Source of the DNA: Halobacillus faecis
GTDB lineage: Bacteria > Bacillota > Bacilli > Bacillales > Halobacillaceae
Assembly: GCF_007991335.1 (NCBI RefSeq)
Contig: NZ_BJYD01000001.1
Coordinates: forward strand, 1 to 64,000
DNA length: 64,000 bases
Direction of reading: 5' to 3'
The translations under genes were made by a program, and so were the position numbers. Of this stretch, positions 53,332 to 61,996 are shown piece by piece. Below the pieces are notes generated by a model. It searched no databases. It was not told the origin of the DNA and was given only the letters and a program-made list of their open reading frames with translations. Numbering within the stretch: position 1 is the first letter of the stretch; every line of letters begins with the position of its first letter.

Positions 53332-54921
53332 GTGAAGCTTTGGTATGGTGGGAAAATATATACGATGAAAAAAGAAGGAGAATGGGTGGAAGCGGTCGTG
53401 ACTGCAGAGGGAAAGGTAAAAGCAGTTGGTGATACCCAGCTTTTATATCAAACCTACAAAGATCAAATTACGGAAGAACACGATTTAAAAGGGGCTGTCA
53501 TGTACCCTGGATTCACGGATAGTCATTTGCATATTATCGGCCACGGGGAGCGATTGATGAGGCTTGATCTTTCGTTCATGAAGTCTGCAGAAGAAGTGAA
53601 ACAAGCCTTACAACAACACGCAGAACAACTTCCGGCGGGCGAATGGATTATCGGAGACGGATGGAATGAAAATCAATGGGAAGAAAAACGCATTATACAT
53701 AAAGATGAGCTTGATGAGATTTCATCCGAACACCCGATGATGCTGACGAGGGTGTGTCGACATGCCCTTCTAGCCAACACAAAAGCGATGACCATGGCCG
53801 GGATTGAAGCAGACACCAAAGACCCACAAGGTGGGGTGATCGTAAGGGATGAGCGAGGAGAAGCGACAGGTTACTTCCATGACCAGGCACAGGAATTAAT
53901 TAAAGATGCCATGCCTGAAGTGACACCTGAATATTTGAGAAAAGCTACGGACTTAGCCGTTAAGGACATGCATTCTTTTGGCCTGGTAGGCGGCCATAGT
54001 GAAGACTTAAACTACTACGGGGGTTTCAGAAAAACTTTTGACGCTTTTCTACATGTGATTGATGGGAAAAAAACAAAATTTCGTGCCCACCTTCTTATTC
54101 ATCATGGCGTCATTGAACAGGTAGATCAAGAAAAACTAGGGTTCAAAAAAGGAACAAACTTTGTGGAATTAGGGGCTTTGAAAATTTTCTCTGATGGAGC
54201 ATTAGGAGGTAGAACGGCATGGTTAAAAGATGCATATGCAGATGATCCGGAAAACCATGGAGTGGCTATCCACACAAATGAAGAGCTTGATCAACTTGTG
54301 AAAGAAGCAAGGAAAAGGGACATGCCGGTAGCGGTCCACGCCATTGGTGACGGAGCTGTCGAAGCGGTTGCCAACGCCATCGCATCTAATCCCCTTAAGA
54401 ATGGAGAACGGGATCGGATTATCCATGCACAGATTCTAAGCCCTGGGTTAATTCATCAATTGAAGCGTTTAAATATCGTCTTGGATATCCAGCCGACTTT
54501 CGTTGCTTCTGACTTTCCGTGGGTCATTGAACGTCTAGGGAATCTAAGGTTGAAGAATTCCTACTCCTGGAAAACGTTGCTTGAAGCAGGAATTAAGTGT
54601 GCCGGTGGATCTGATGCCCCCATCGAAGAAATTAATCCTTTGCTTGGTATCCGGGCAGCTGTAGATCGAAGGGCATCTTATGATCACGCCGTCTATCAAG
54701 CCGAAGAGAAGCTTACCGTTTATGAAGCCATATCCCTTTATACAAAGGGGAGTGCTCAAGCCATTCACAAGGAGGATGAGCAAGGGATGATTCAGGAAGG
54801 CTTCCTTGCTGATTTTACCGTATTGGATAGAGATCTCTTTGCCCTGAAGTCCCACGAACTGGCAGATGCAACGGTTACCATGACCGTAGTAGACGAAGAA
54901 ATTGTCTACCAACGTTCTTGA
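53332..54921 (+). CDS. ytcJ: Amidohydrolase YtcJ
   Basis: This 529-residue metal-dependent hydrolase is of the amidohydrolase_3 family, with the same length as B. subtilis YtcJ. Motifs are FTDSHLHIIGHG near 64-75 (metal HxH), an acidic IFSDGALGGRTAW near 285, VAVHAIGDGAVE near 333, RIIHAQ near 364 and GGSDAPIEEINP near 425 with the final metal Asp. The substrate is unknown. The start is GTG at 53332 with GAGGGA 9 bases before; GTG at 53323 is an alternative. A single gene. Confidence 0.88.
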   Translation: MKLWYGGKIYTMKKEGEWVEAVVTAEGKVKAVGDTQLLYQTYKDQITEEHDLKGAVMYPGFTDSHLHIIGHGERLMRLDLSFMKSAEEVKQALQQHAEQLPAGEWIIGDGWNENQWEEKRIIHKDELDEISSEHPMMLTRVCRHALLANTKAMTMAGIEADTKDPQGGVIVRDERGEATGYFHDQAQELIKDAMPEVTPEYLRKATDLAVKDMHSFGLVGGHSEDLNYYGGFRKTFDAFLHVIDGKKTKFRAHLLIHHGVIEQVDQEKLGFKKGTNFVELGALKIFSDGALGGRTAWLKDAYADDPENHGVAIHTNEELDQLVKEARKRDMPVAVHAIGDGAVEAVANAIASNPLKNGERDRIIHAQILSPGLIHQLKRLNIVLDIQPTFVASDFPWVIERLGNLRLKNSYSWKTLLEAGIKCAGGSDAPIEEINPLLGIRAAVDRRASYDHAVYQAEEKLTVYEAISLYTKGSAQAIHKEDEQGMIQEGFLADFTVLDRDLFALKSHELADATVTMTVVDEEIVYQRS

Positions 54922-54982
54922 TTACTTATCAACACAAGTTATTCAACAATTGGGTGCTTATGTATAATAAGTATTTTTATAT

Positions 54983-55020
54983 GAAAAAGGAACTTCCAAT
55001 GTGCTGGAAGTTCCTTTTTC
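54983..55020. terminator. Bidirectional terminator between ytcJ and nadK
   Basis: A 16-bp perfect stem (gaaaaaggaacttcca with its complement, 6-base loop) between convergent genes. Confidence 0.92.
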
Positions 55021-55035
55021 AGGTGTTGGGTATTT

Positions 55036-55839
55036 TTAGAGGAACGTACGTTTAACGCGGTCCCAGTACGTATTGTTTTTAAGTTTGACGGTCTTAATGA
55101 CATTTTCACTAAGATTGATTGTGACGTCATGAATATTACGAATGGAAAAGGCTTCGTTATCCATGCCGATAATCGGATAGTCATTACCATCTTGGCGGAC
55201 TTTTAGCTTCAATGATCGTTCTCCACTTAAGATAAAGGAGGAACCGAGTGTGCGGTAGCGGTTATTGTTAAGGGATGCGAGCTCACTGATCTGGAAACAC
55301 GGAAGTTTTGGATCCACGACCGCGCCGTTGATGGATTTATTGTAAGCGGTGCTCCCAGTAGGGGTTGCAATGATTAATCCGTCTCCGCGGAAAGTTTCAA
55401 AATGCAAGTCGTCGATGTGGACATCAATGACAATGGATTTGATTAACGTCGAGCGTACACTGCATTCATTTAAACACATGAAAGTGGATTCATCATTAAT
55501 GGTTGTTTCAATAACTGGGAAACGGCGTACTTCCACTTCAGAATTCTTCATCGCATCAATCATTTCATCGTGGTCATCGATGTCGAAGTCACAGTAAAGA
55601 CCTGCTTCATGGCCGGTTCTAATTCCTACATAAAGGCAGTCCTGTCTGAACCCCGTTTTGCGGACAGCCTGCAAGAAGGTGCCATCGCCCCCTACAGCAA
55701 TGATGATGTTGGCATCTGCGGAATCCTCAACGACATGGAAATCGTTGTCTCGGGCGAGTTGGAATAAGGACTCCAATTTATCATTTAGTTCTTCGGTTTG
55801 CTGATAAAAAAAGTATAAATTTCTTCGTTGGTCGTTCAT
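55036..55839 (-). CDS. nadK: NAD kinase
   Basis: This 267-residue enzyme phosphorylates NAD to NADP. The GGDGTFLQA motif is at 50-58, the nucleotide-binding NECSV near 117, and TPTGSTAYNKSINGAV near 157-172. It corresponds to the shorter second NAD kinase of Bacillus (YtdI/PpnKB), which lies at the same place. GAGGAGG precedes the ATG. Convergent with ytcJ. Confidence 0.94.
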   Translation of the reverse strand: MNDQRRNLYFFYQQTEELNDKLESLFQLARDNDFHVVEDSADANIIIAVGGDGTFLQAVRKTGFRQDCLYVGIRTGHEAGLYCDFDIDDHDEMIDAMKNSEVEVRRFPVIETTINDESTFMCLNECSVRSTLIKSIVIDVHIDDLHFETFRGDGLIIATPTGSTAYNKSINGAVVDPKLPCFQISELASLNNNRYRTLGSSFILSGERSLKLKVRQDGNDYPIIGMDNEAFSIRNIHDVTINLSENVIKTVKLKNNTYWDRVKRTFL

Positions 55840-55960
55840 CTAGCATCCTCCTCTTATGTATAGCTTGATGTCATTTTATCATTTCATTCTTGAAACCGCA
55901 CACAATTTTCAAACAAATCGGGAAAGTTTAACATTGTTGAATTGAGGGGTGGAATTCGAT

Positions 55961-56038
55961 ATGGTGGGTATAGATGAAAACGTAAATGAAGGTTGGCGCA
56001 TCATGTTTGATTCAAACAGCTGCGCCAATTTCTTTTGA
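55961..56038 (+). CDS. Possible 25-residue small ORF before ytxK
   Basis: ATG at 55961 has a GAGGGGTGG site with spacing about 8 and reads 25 codons, ending TGA at 56036-56038. Its 3' half coincides with a hairpin (ttggcgca at 55993 with tgcgccaa at 56021). It may be a leader peptide or chance; comparison of codon substitution across relatives is required. Confidence 0.3.
   Translation: MVGIDENVNEGWRIMFDSNSCANFF
55993..56036 (+). terminator. Hairpin with T-rich tail upstream of ytxK
   Basis: Outer stem ttggcgca/tgcgccaa and inner stem tgtttga/tcaaaca, followed by tttctttt. It looks like a terminator or attenuator although no established gene ends here. Confidence 0.5.
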
Positions 56039-56090
56039 GATGGTCCTATAAAGTTTACCAAGCATGATTTTTATTTGAAGGAGAATGATT

Positions 56091-57083
56091 ATGAAGCAGG
56101 AACAAGTGGAAAAACTATTTCAATGGATCGATGATACTTCAACGGTGATATCCGAAGACTTGAATATTACCTATTTAGAAGCGATTGCAGAAACGATGGA
56201 TGTCCTGTTCAATGGCCAGCCATTTGATGACATGGGAGATTCTTTGCAGACTTTTCTAACGAATGAACTGTTGAAGGTAAAAAAAGAAGAGTTTGAAAAA
56301 GAAGAAATAAGAAAAGCGGTCCAACTGGCCATTCTCAAGGGTATGAAGGGAGCCACTCAGCAGCAACATTTGATCACACCAGATTCTGTTGCCATGTTCA
56401 TGGGTTACCTGGCTTCCAAATTGTTTGAGGGGAAAGAAAGCCTGAAACTCTTCGATCCGGCTTCAGGAAGCGCAAATTTAATGACTTCCGTTATGAACCA
56501 GCTGGATATGAAGCTGCAAGCATATGCCAGTGAAGTAGACCCTACCCTTATTCAGCTTGCCGTTGCGAATGCTAATTTGCAAAAAAATGAAATTGAGTTC
56601 TTCCACCAGGACAGCCTGGCCCCTTTCTTAATGGAGCCTGTAGACTTTGTACTGGCTGATCTCCCTGTCGGATATTATCCGGATGACGCTCAAGCAGCAA
56701 GATATAAGCTGAAAGCGGACGAAGGCTTGTCGTATGCTCACCACCTGTTTATTGAGCAGGGATTGAATTATACAAAAGAAGGCGGCTTCCTTATGTTTAT
56801 TGTGCCGAACTTCCTTTTTGAAAGTGAGCAGTCTAAGGCGCTGAATGAATTCTTACGTGAGCATGCTCACATCGTGGGAATGCTGCAGCTTTCCGACAGC
56901 TTATTTAAAGATGAAAAGCATGGAAAGAGCATCTTGATTTTACAGAAAAAAGGTCAAGAAACGAAAGCACCTAAGCAAGCATTGTTGGCCAAGCTTCCTT
57001 CCTTTAAGAATCCGAATGGAATGGCGGATATCCTTGCTCAAATGAACCAATGGTTTGATGAATATAAAAGAACGCAATTGTGA
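56091..57083 (+). CDS. ytxK: Class I SAM-dependent methyltransferase YtxK
   Basis: This 330-residue protein resembles the N6-adenine DNA methylase fold (HsdM/TaqI type) without specificity domains. Motif I is FDPASGSANLMTSV near 122-135, and the motif IV position reads ADLPVGYY instead of NPPY, so classical adenine methylation is doubtful. The N-terminal 100 residues are helical. Length matches B. subtilis YtxK and the gene precedes ackA, as there. The ATG at 56091 is 7 bases after AAGGAG; an ATG at 56085 is too close. Function is unknown. Confidence 0.88.
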   Translation: MKQEQVEKLFQWIDDTSTVISEDLNITYLEAIAETMDVLFNGQPFDDMGDSLQTFLTNELLKVKKEEFEKEEIRKAVQLAILKGMKGATQQQHLITPDSVAMFMGYLASKLFEGKESLKLFDPASGSANLMTSVMNQLDMKLQAYASEVDPTLIQLAVANANLQKNEIEFFHQDSLAPFLMEPVDFVLADLPVGYYPDDAQAARYKLKADEGLSYAHHLFIEQGLNYTKEGGFLMFIVPNFLFESEQSKALNEFLREHAHIVGMLQLSDSLFKDEKHGKSILILQKKGQETKAPKQALLAKLPSFKNPNGMADILAQMNQWFDEYKRTQL

Positions 57084-57102
57084 GAAAATAACGAATATAA
57101 CA

Positions 57103-57116
57103 AGTAAACGTTATCA
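57103..57116 (+). promoter_or_regulatory. cre site upstream of ackA
   Basis: AGTAAACGTTATCA matches cre at all fixed positions except the first. Its centre lies about 55 bases before the predicted transcription start, the activating position known for B. subtilis ackA. Confidence 0.7.
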
Positions 57117-57129
57117 TAGCCCAGTGACC

Positions 57130-57158
57130 TTGAAATCGATGATAACGGGTGATTAAAT
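57130..57158 (+). promoter_or_regulatory. Promoter of ackA
   Basis: TTGAAA (57130-57135), 17 bases, TTAAAT (57153-57158). A fair -35 and weak -10, as expected for a promoter helped by CcpA. Confidence 0.6.
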
Positions 57159-57207
57159 AGTAGTGGTAGAAAATTACGAACCTATATTTTTAAGGGGATG
57201 AGCAACG

Positions 57208-58398
57208 TTGAGTAATAAAATTCTTGCTATAAATGCAGGTAGTTCATCACTGAAATTCCAACTGATTGAAATGCCTGAAGAAACTGTAATTACCAAAGGA
57301 CTAGTCGAGCGTATCGGCTTGAATGATGCTGTATTTACAATTGAAGTAAATGATGAAAAAGATGAAACCGTAACTGATATCCCTGATCATGGAGAAGCTG
57401 TGAAAATGCTTCTTGATAAATTGACTGCGAATGGAATCATCGAATCTCTTGATGAGATCAATGGTGTGGGGCACCGTGTCGTTCACGGAGGCGAGCGTTT
57501 CAGCGAATCTGTACTCATTACGGATGAAGTCATCCAAGAAATCGAGGATGTATCCGACTTGGCTCCATTGCATAACCCTGCAAACTTAACTGGAATCAAC
57601 GCTTTCCGTGAAGTGCTTCCGAACGTACCTCACGTAGCTGTATTTGATACGGCATTCCACCAGTCCATGCCGGAACAGTCTTATCTGTACAGCCTGCCAT
57701 ATGAGTATTATGAAGACTATGGCATCCGTAAGTATGGTTTCCATGGTACTTCCCACAAGTATGTTTCAGAACGTGCTGCTGAGATGTTGGGACGCCCAGT
57801 GGAAGAGCTTCGACTTCTATCCTGCCACCTAGGAAATGGTGCGAGTATTGCAGCCATCGAAGGCGGCAAGTCCATTGACACATCTATGGGCTTCACCCCA
57901 CTTGCTGGGGTTACCATGGGGACGCGCTCTGGTAACATCGACCCTGCATTGATTCCATTTATCATGGAGAAAACAGGCAAAACAGCGAACGAAGTCATGA
58001 ATGTTTTGAACAAAGAAAGTGGGATGCTTGCTCTTTCTGGTTTCTCCAGTGACTTGAGAGATATCGAAAAGCGTGCTGAAGATGGGGACGAGCGTGCGGA
58101 GCTCGCTCTTGAAGTCTTTTCCGCTCGTATCCACAAATATATCGGTTCTTACGCTGCACGTATGCACGGCATCGATGGAATTATCTTTACAGCTGGTGTC
58201 GGTGAAAACAGTGTGGCTATGCGGGAACGTGTCCTCAAGGGTCTTGAGTTCATGGGCGTATATTGGGATCCTGCTCTTAACAAAGTTCGTGGAAAAGAAG
58301 CATTTGTAAACTACCCTCACTCCCCAGTGAAGGTCATGATTATTCCAACAAACGAAGAAGTCATGATTGCTCGTGACACCGTTGAAAAAGGACTATAA
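57208..58398 (+). CDS. ackA: Acetate kinase
   Basis: This 396-residue enzyme makes ATP and acetate from acetyl phosphate in overflow metabolism. Signatures are [15 protein letters not shown] at the N-terminus, HRVVHGG near 90, FHGTSHKYV near 178, HLGNGAS near 206 and FTAGVGENS near 327. It starts with TTG at 57208 after AAGGGGATGA. A cre in the activating position and a CcpA gene in this window support catabolite activation. It is followed by a perfect terminator. Confidence 0.96.
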   Translation: MSNKILAINAGSSSLKFQLIEMPEETVITKGLVERIGLNDAVFTIEVNDEKDETVTDIPDHGEAVKMLLDKLTANGIIESLDEINGVGHRVVHGGERFSESVLITDEVIQEIEDVSDLAPLHNPANLTGINAFREVLPNVPHVAVFDTAFHQSMPEQSYLYSLPYEYYEDYGIRKYGFHGTSHKYVSERAAEMLGRPVEELRLLSCHLGNGASIAAIEGGKSIDTSMGFTPLAGVTMGTRSGNIDPALIPFIMEKTGKTANEVMNVLNKESGMLALSGFSSDLRDIEKRAEDGDERAELALEVFSARIHKYIGSYAARMHGIDGIIFTAGVGENSVAMRERVLKGLEFMGVYWDPALNKVRGKEAFVNYPHSPVKVMIIPTNEEVMIARDTVEKGL

Positions 58399-58402
58399 TA
58401 GG

Positions 58403-58438
58403 AAAAGCAATCGCACCCGGGTGCGATTGCTTTTTTTT
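58403..58438 (+). terminator. Terminator after ackA
   Basis: A 16-bp perfect self-complementary stem (aaaagcaatcgcaccc with its complement) and eight T. Confidence 0.93.
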
Positions 58439-58490
58439 GAGCTTTCAGTCTACAATATATGGTAAGGAACAAAGACGAGGAGGGAGCGCT

Positions 58491-59321
58491 TTGTCACACC
58501 AACGAATACGTACCGAATTAAAAACATGGTTGGAGCAATACCAGCAGTATCAGCCGAATGATTTTGAAATGGTTTATGATCATTGGGTTCAACAAAGCTT
58601 GGCGAATGTGGATCCTCAAGTGAAAAAAGCATTTTTCTCAAAATTAGATGCCTGGTTTTTTCATACCCATGCTTTTTTACAAGGAACCTCTTATCAATAC
58701 GAGGCCAGAGAACGGATTCTAACGGTGGGGAGAATTTTTTCCAATCAGATTGAAAAAATTGAAGATATGGAGAAAGAGCTGACCGTAGAACAGTTAACCT
58801 ACATAGCTGAGCAGCAGATGGCCAGGGGGCGTCTTTATTCATTTGCGCAGGGTGGCTTGACAGGGGCCGGCGGCTGGCTTTTTCTAGGGATGGATTACCC
58901 TCTGATGATGCTCATGAATATAAGAGCGATACAGCTGATTGGTTTAACATTTGGACATGAAATGAACCATCCTTATGAAATGATGATTTCCCTCAAAGTA
59001 TTTCATGCTGCTACTTTACCGAAAAGGTTAAAAGCGAGTGCTTGGAACGAGTTGATTGAAGAAGTGAAGAAGAAAGAACACCCTTTCATCTTTGCAGGGG
59101 AGGATCAATTGACAGATGAAGGTTGGATGGAACAACCGATGAAACAGTGTTTTAAATCCTTATTCATCCTCATGTTCAGAAAAAAGCTCGTTCAAGGTTT
59201 ACCATTCATCAGTATCGCGATAGGAGCTTATTCGAACTACCATCTAACCAAACAGGTGACAGAGTTTGCCATGAAATTCTATCAATACCGTCACCTTATG
59301 AACCAGGAAGGAGCGTCTTGA
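58491..59321 (+). CDS. EcsC family protein
   Basis: This 276-residue protein resembles the EcsC family. The N-terminal half is helical and charged; a central hydrophobic region (about 118-170: ARGRLYSFAQGGLTGAGG then WLFLGMDYPLMMLMNIRAI) may touch or enter the membrane. It starts with TTG at 58491 after GAGGAGGG. moaB begins right after its stop, so the two are coupled. Function of the family is unclear; EcsC in B. subtilis is linked to the EcsAB transporter, but no EcsAB is present here. Confidence 0.8.
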   Translation: MSHQRIRTELKTWLEQYQQYQPNDFEMVYDHWVQQSLANVDPQVKKAFFSKLDAWFFHTHAFLQGTSYQYEARERILTVGRIFSNQIEKIEDMEKELTVEQLTYIAEQQMARGRLYSFAQGGLTGAGGWLFLGMDYPLMMLMNIRAIQLIGLTFGHEMNHPYEMMISLKVFHAATLPKRLKASAWNELIEEVKKKEHPFIFAGEDQLTDEGWMEQPMKQCFKSLFILMFRKKLVQGLPFISIAIGAYSNYHLTKQVTEFAMKFYQYRHLMNQEGAS

Positions 59322-59834
59322 TTGGCTGTTGAAGAACATAAAGCAAGAGGAAGTGATTCAGTTTCCTGCCTTGTGCTCACCGTGAGCGACACACGCACAG
59401 AAGAAACCGACAAAAGTGGTAGGTTGATGATCGAAAAGCTTACGAATGCCGGACACACGGTAAGTAAATACCATATTGTAAAAGATGAACAAAGTGAAAT
59501 TCGTGACTATACGAAGAGTGGGGTGGACGATCCCGACATCGATGCGGTTTTAATAAACGGCGGTACAGGGGTTGCCAAACGGGATATAACGATTGAAGTG
59601 ATTGAAGGGATGCTTGAGAAAGAGATGCCTGGCTTTGGAGAAATTTTTAGAATGCTTAGCTACACGGAGGATATCGGATCTGCAGCGATCTTGTCACGTG
59701 CCATTGCTGGTGTATCTGGACGAACGGCTATATTTTCTACACCAGGTTCTTCTGGCGCCGTAAAGCTCGCGATGGATCGATTGATACTTCCTGAACTACC
59801 ACACATTGTTGGAGAACTGAATAAAGACAAATAA
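59322..59834 (+). CDS. moaB: Molybdenum cofactor biosynthesis protein MoaB
   Basis: This 170-residue protein is of the MoaB/MogA fold and acts in adenylation of molybdopterin. VLTVSDTRTEETDKSG near 18-33 and NGGTGVAKRDIT near 86-97 are the substrate-binding motifs; FSTPGSSGAVKLAMD follows near 138. It starts with TTG at 59322, 8 bases after AAGGAG in the end of the EcsC gene. Other Mo-cofactor genes are not in this window. Confidence 0.92.
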   Translation: MAVEEHKARGSDSVSCLVLTVSDTRTEETDKSGRLMIEKLTNAGHTVSKYHIVKDEQSEIRDYTKSGVDDPDIDAVLINGGTGVAKRDITIEVIEGMLEKEMPGFGEIFRMLSYTEDIGSAAILSRAIAGVSGRTAIFSTPGSSGAVKLAMDRLILPELPHIVGELNKDK

Positions 59835-59862
59835 AAGAACCCCGGATCCGGGGTTCTTTTAT
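59831..59862. terminator. Bidirectional terminator between moaB and the usp gene
   Basis: A perfect 15-bp stem (ataaaagaaccccgg and its complement, loop at) between convergent genes. Confidence 0.92.
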
Positions 59863-60323
59863 TTGTCTTCTTTTTCTTTCGCATTATCCGGGCGCACTAC
59901 AAGTACATCGCAGGTCGCGTATCTTGTGATATGTTCGGATACACTACCGATAAAGAAACGTTCCATCGCATTTAAGCCTGTTGCGCCGCAGATAATAAGA
60001 TCAGCATTATATTTCGGAGCGACATCTTTAGCAATTTTTACTTTTGGGGAACCGTATTCAATATCAACAACTACGTTCTTCACACCGGCTTTTTCTGCTT
60101 TTTCCTGGTAGTCATTTAATAATTCGGTCGCATATTGTTCGGCGCGGATCGCGAGGGAACGGTCATAGGCTTCTACGGTTGCAAAGGCTCGTGTATCCAC
60201 CACGTGAGCTAGTACCAGCTTCGCCTCATTTCGGTTCGCAATGTCAATGGCTTTATTAAAGGCCACTTCTGCCGTAACGGAGCCGTCGACTGCCACAACA
60301 ATATCCTTATATTCAAAAGTCAT
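59859..60323 (-). CDS. Universal stress protein (UspA family)
   Basis: This 154-residue UspA-fold protein has an N-terminal strand IVVAVDGSVTAE near 8-19 and an ATP-binding signature GATGLNAMERFFIGSVSE near 120-137 (G-2x-G-9x-G-S), so it is of the ATP-binding class. Role: general stress, details unknown. AGGAGG precedes the ATG. An extended -10 (TGATATAAT on the minus strand, 60355-60363) lies about 35 bases upstream. Confidence 0.92.
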   Translation of the reverse strand: MTFEYKDIVVAVDGSVTAEVAFNKAIDIANRNEAKLVLAHVVDTRAFATVEAYDRSLAIRAEQYATELLNDYQEKAEKAGVKNVVVDIEYGSPKVKIAKDVAPKYNADLIICGATGLNAMERFFIGSVSEHITRYATCDVLVVRPDNAKEKEDK

Positions 60324-60441
60324 GCTGGATGCCTCCTCTCTTTTCTATATTCTTATTATATCATGCCTGTTTATTGGATAGACGCGCAATTGACGCATAA
60401 TTATAACAATTTTGAGAAAACTAAACAGGGAGGTGGTACAC

Positions 60442-60558
60442 GTGAAGAAACCGAAGAATCCAATCGAGAGAGAAAAAGATATGGAGCAGGAACAACAACT
60501 TATGCAGTCGATCAATGAAAGTTACCAATCCGGAAATAAGAAAAAAGACTCCCGTTAA
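60442..60558 (+). CDS. Small charged protein, 38 residues
   Basis: GTG at 60442 follows a strong GGGAGGTGG site. The product is 38 residues, rich in Lys, Glu and Gln (KKPKNPIEREKDMEQEQQ, then LMQSINESYQSGNKKKDSR), helical, with no hydrophobic core or Cys. It resembles small soluble Bacillaceae proteins that are often left unannotated, but I do not recognise it. A terminator follows at once. The gene is inferred from binding site, codon use and terminator placement. Confidence 0.6.
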   Translation: MKKPKNPIEREKDMEQEQQLMQSINESYQSGNKKKDSR

Positions 60559-60563
60559 TAAAA

Positions 60564-60590
60564 GCCCCAACAGCTTTACGCTGTTGGGGT
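60564..60590. terminator. Terminator between the small ORF and the NCS1 permease
   Basis: A 10-bp perfect stem (ccccaacagc/gctgttgggg, loop tttac), with cttttatt on the minus side; serves the permease gene and perhaps the small ORF. Confidence 0.8.
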
Positions 60591-60597
60591 AATTACG

Positions 60598-61908
60598 TTA
60601 TCTTCTCTTTATAAAGATAGGGTAAATCGTGAAAATGACGAAGAATGTTGAAAAACCTGGTGACCATGCATCAGGAAGAAGGAAATAAAGCAGGCTTCCT
60701 GTCAAAATCGCTCCCATGGCTAAGATGTTCACGTATCGTGGTTTCGTTAATAGAGACAAATCTTCGTCGTTTAAACGGGTTCTTTTTACAATGAGGTAAT
60801 CACTGCAAATAACAGCTGAGATAGGAATAATCAATCCACCAAGCAAAGAAATAAAAGATTCTGCTTCATTTACAAGAGCAGGGAAACCGCTGAGCATCAC
60901 ACCTACTGCGCCGAACATAACAGCGGCTTGAACTCTAGAAAGTTTTGGAAAGGTATTCAAAAGGCTGAATCCACCTGTATACGCATTACTGACATTAATG
61001 CTGATCATGGAAATAATGGCCGTCCCTGTAATAATCGCTATAAGAAGCGGAGAATTCGTTAAGGCAGTGGATGATACATACGGGTTAAGATCGTGAAACA
61101 GATAAGCAGAGGCACACCCGATGACCGCTGTAATGAAAAAGCCGATACCATTACCAATGAGTAATCCATAAAAACCATGAGAAGGGGATTTTGCATACCT
61201 CGTCATATCCGCTGATGCACTTACGCCTGATACATACTGAACAAACGCGAGGCTTGCAAAAAATAACATGGACGAGAATGACCCTTCCATCCCTCCATTA
61301 TGAAGCATCATCAGTGAACCGGGGGTTTGATTTGTAGTAAAGTAAACATACAAGATCGTTGCTTCACCGATAAGTAATAAAGGTAAAAAATAGCTCATGG
61401 CTTGTTTTACCGCATTAAAACCAACAATCGCAAGTGTAACCATGAGTATCGAAAGCGGAATAGAGTAGACCCAAAATGGAAGATCTATTCCGGTCAGACG
61501 TAAGATTAGTTGCTGGACGACATAAGTCCCACCGATGGTTTGTACACTGAACCAATAAAGGGAAGTGAGGCTCCGGATCGGGGCAGATAAAAATCGGGTA
61601 CCATTTACTCCGAGAATTGTACGCAGTGCATATTGAGCCGGGATGCCAAGTCGGGCACCTGGTAAGGATAAGAAAGATACTAGTAAGAAGCCGAGAAGTG
61701 CTCCGATGATCGTCGAGATGACCCCTGCCCAGAAGGAAAGTCCTCCTTCCAAGACAGCCAATGCGGGAACGAGGAAGTTGCCTGCATTGGCAGCTATGGC
61801 AATCTGTATGAAAGCAAAGCGGTACCAAGGGGTGTCCCGTTTTTCAGCAGGAACAGCCTCTAAACCATAATGTTCAATTAATTGTTTCCGGGGAGCATAA
61901 GCTCTCAA
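60598..61908 (-). CDS. NCS1-family purine/pyrimidine permease
   Basis: This 436-residue transporter has about 12 hydrophobic segments and belongs to the NCS1 (CodB/cytosine-purine-hydantoin) family. The first segment contains FIQIAIAANAGNFLVPALAV, and segment 3 WFSVQTIGGTYVVQQL is typical. The substrate might be cytosine, hydroxymethylpyrimidine or another base; no riboswitch or enzyme gene nearby decides it. AAAGGA is 10 bases before a TTG at 61908 and only 1 before a GTG at 61917, so the TTG is preferred with doubt. Divergent from the SDR gene. Confidence 0.8.
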   Translation of the reverse strand: MRAYAPRKQLIEHYGLEAVPAEKRDTPWYRFAFIQIAIAANAGNFLVPALAVLEGGLSFWAGVISTIIGALLGFLLVSFLSLPGARLGIPAQYALRTILGVNGTRFLSAPIRSLTSLYWFSVQTIGGTYVVQQLILRLTGIDLPFWVYSIPLSILMVTLAIVGFNAVKQAMSYFLPLLLIGEATILYVYFTTNQTPGSLMMLHNGGMEGSFSSMLFFASLAFVQYVSGVSASADMTRYAKSPSHGFYGLLIGNGIGFFITAVIGCASAYLFHDLNPYVSSTALTNSPLLIAIITGTAIISMISINVSNAYTGGFSLLNTFPKLSRVQAAVMFGAVGVMLSGFPALVNEAESFISLLGGLIIPISAVICSDYLIVKRTRLNDEDLSLLTKPRYVNILAMGAILTGSLLYFLLPDAWSPGFSTFFVIFTIYPIFIKRR

Positions 61909-61996
61909 AACATTCACGTCCTTTCTGACCCAATCATTGTACAGAAAGGCGACTCAAGTGTAAATGAAAATAGAGACTTAAGGAGGTTTTTAAAAT

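Noticed and set aside
61909-61996. Possible TPP or purine riboswitch before the NCS1 permease
   Set aside because: The gap is under 90 bases and has no such conserved core or terminator.
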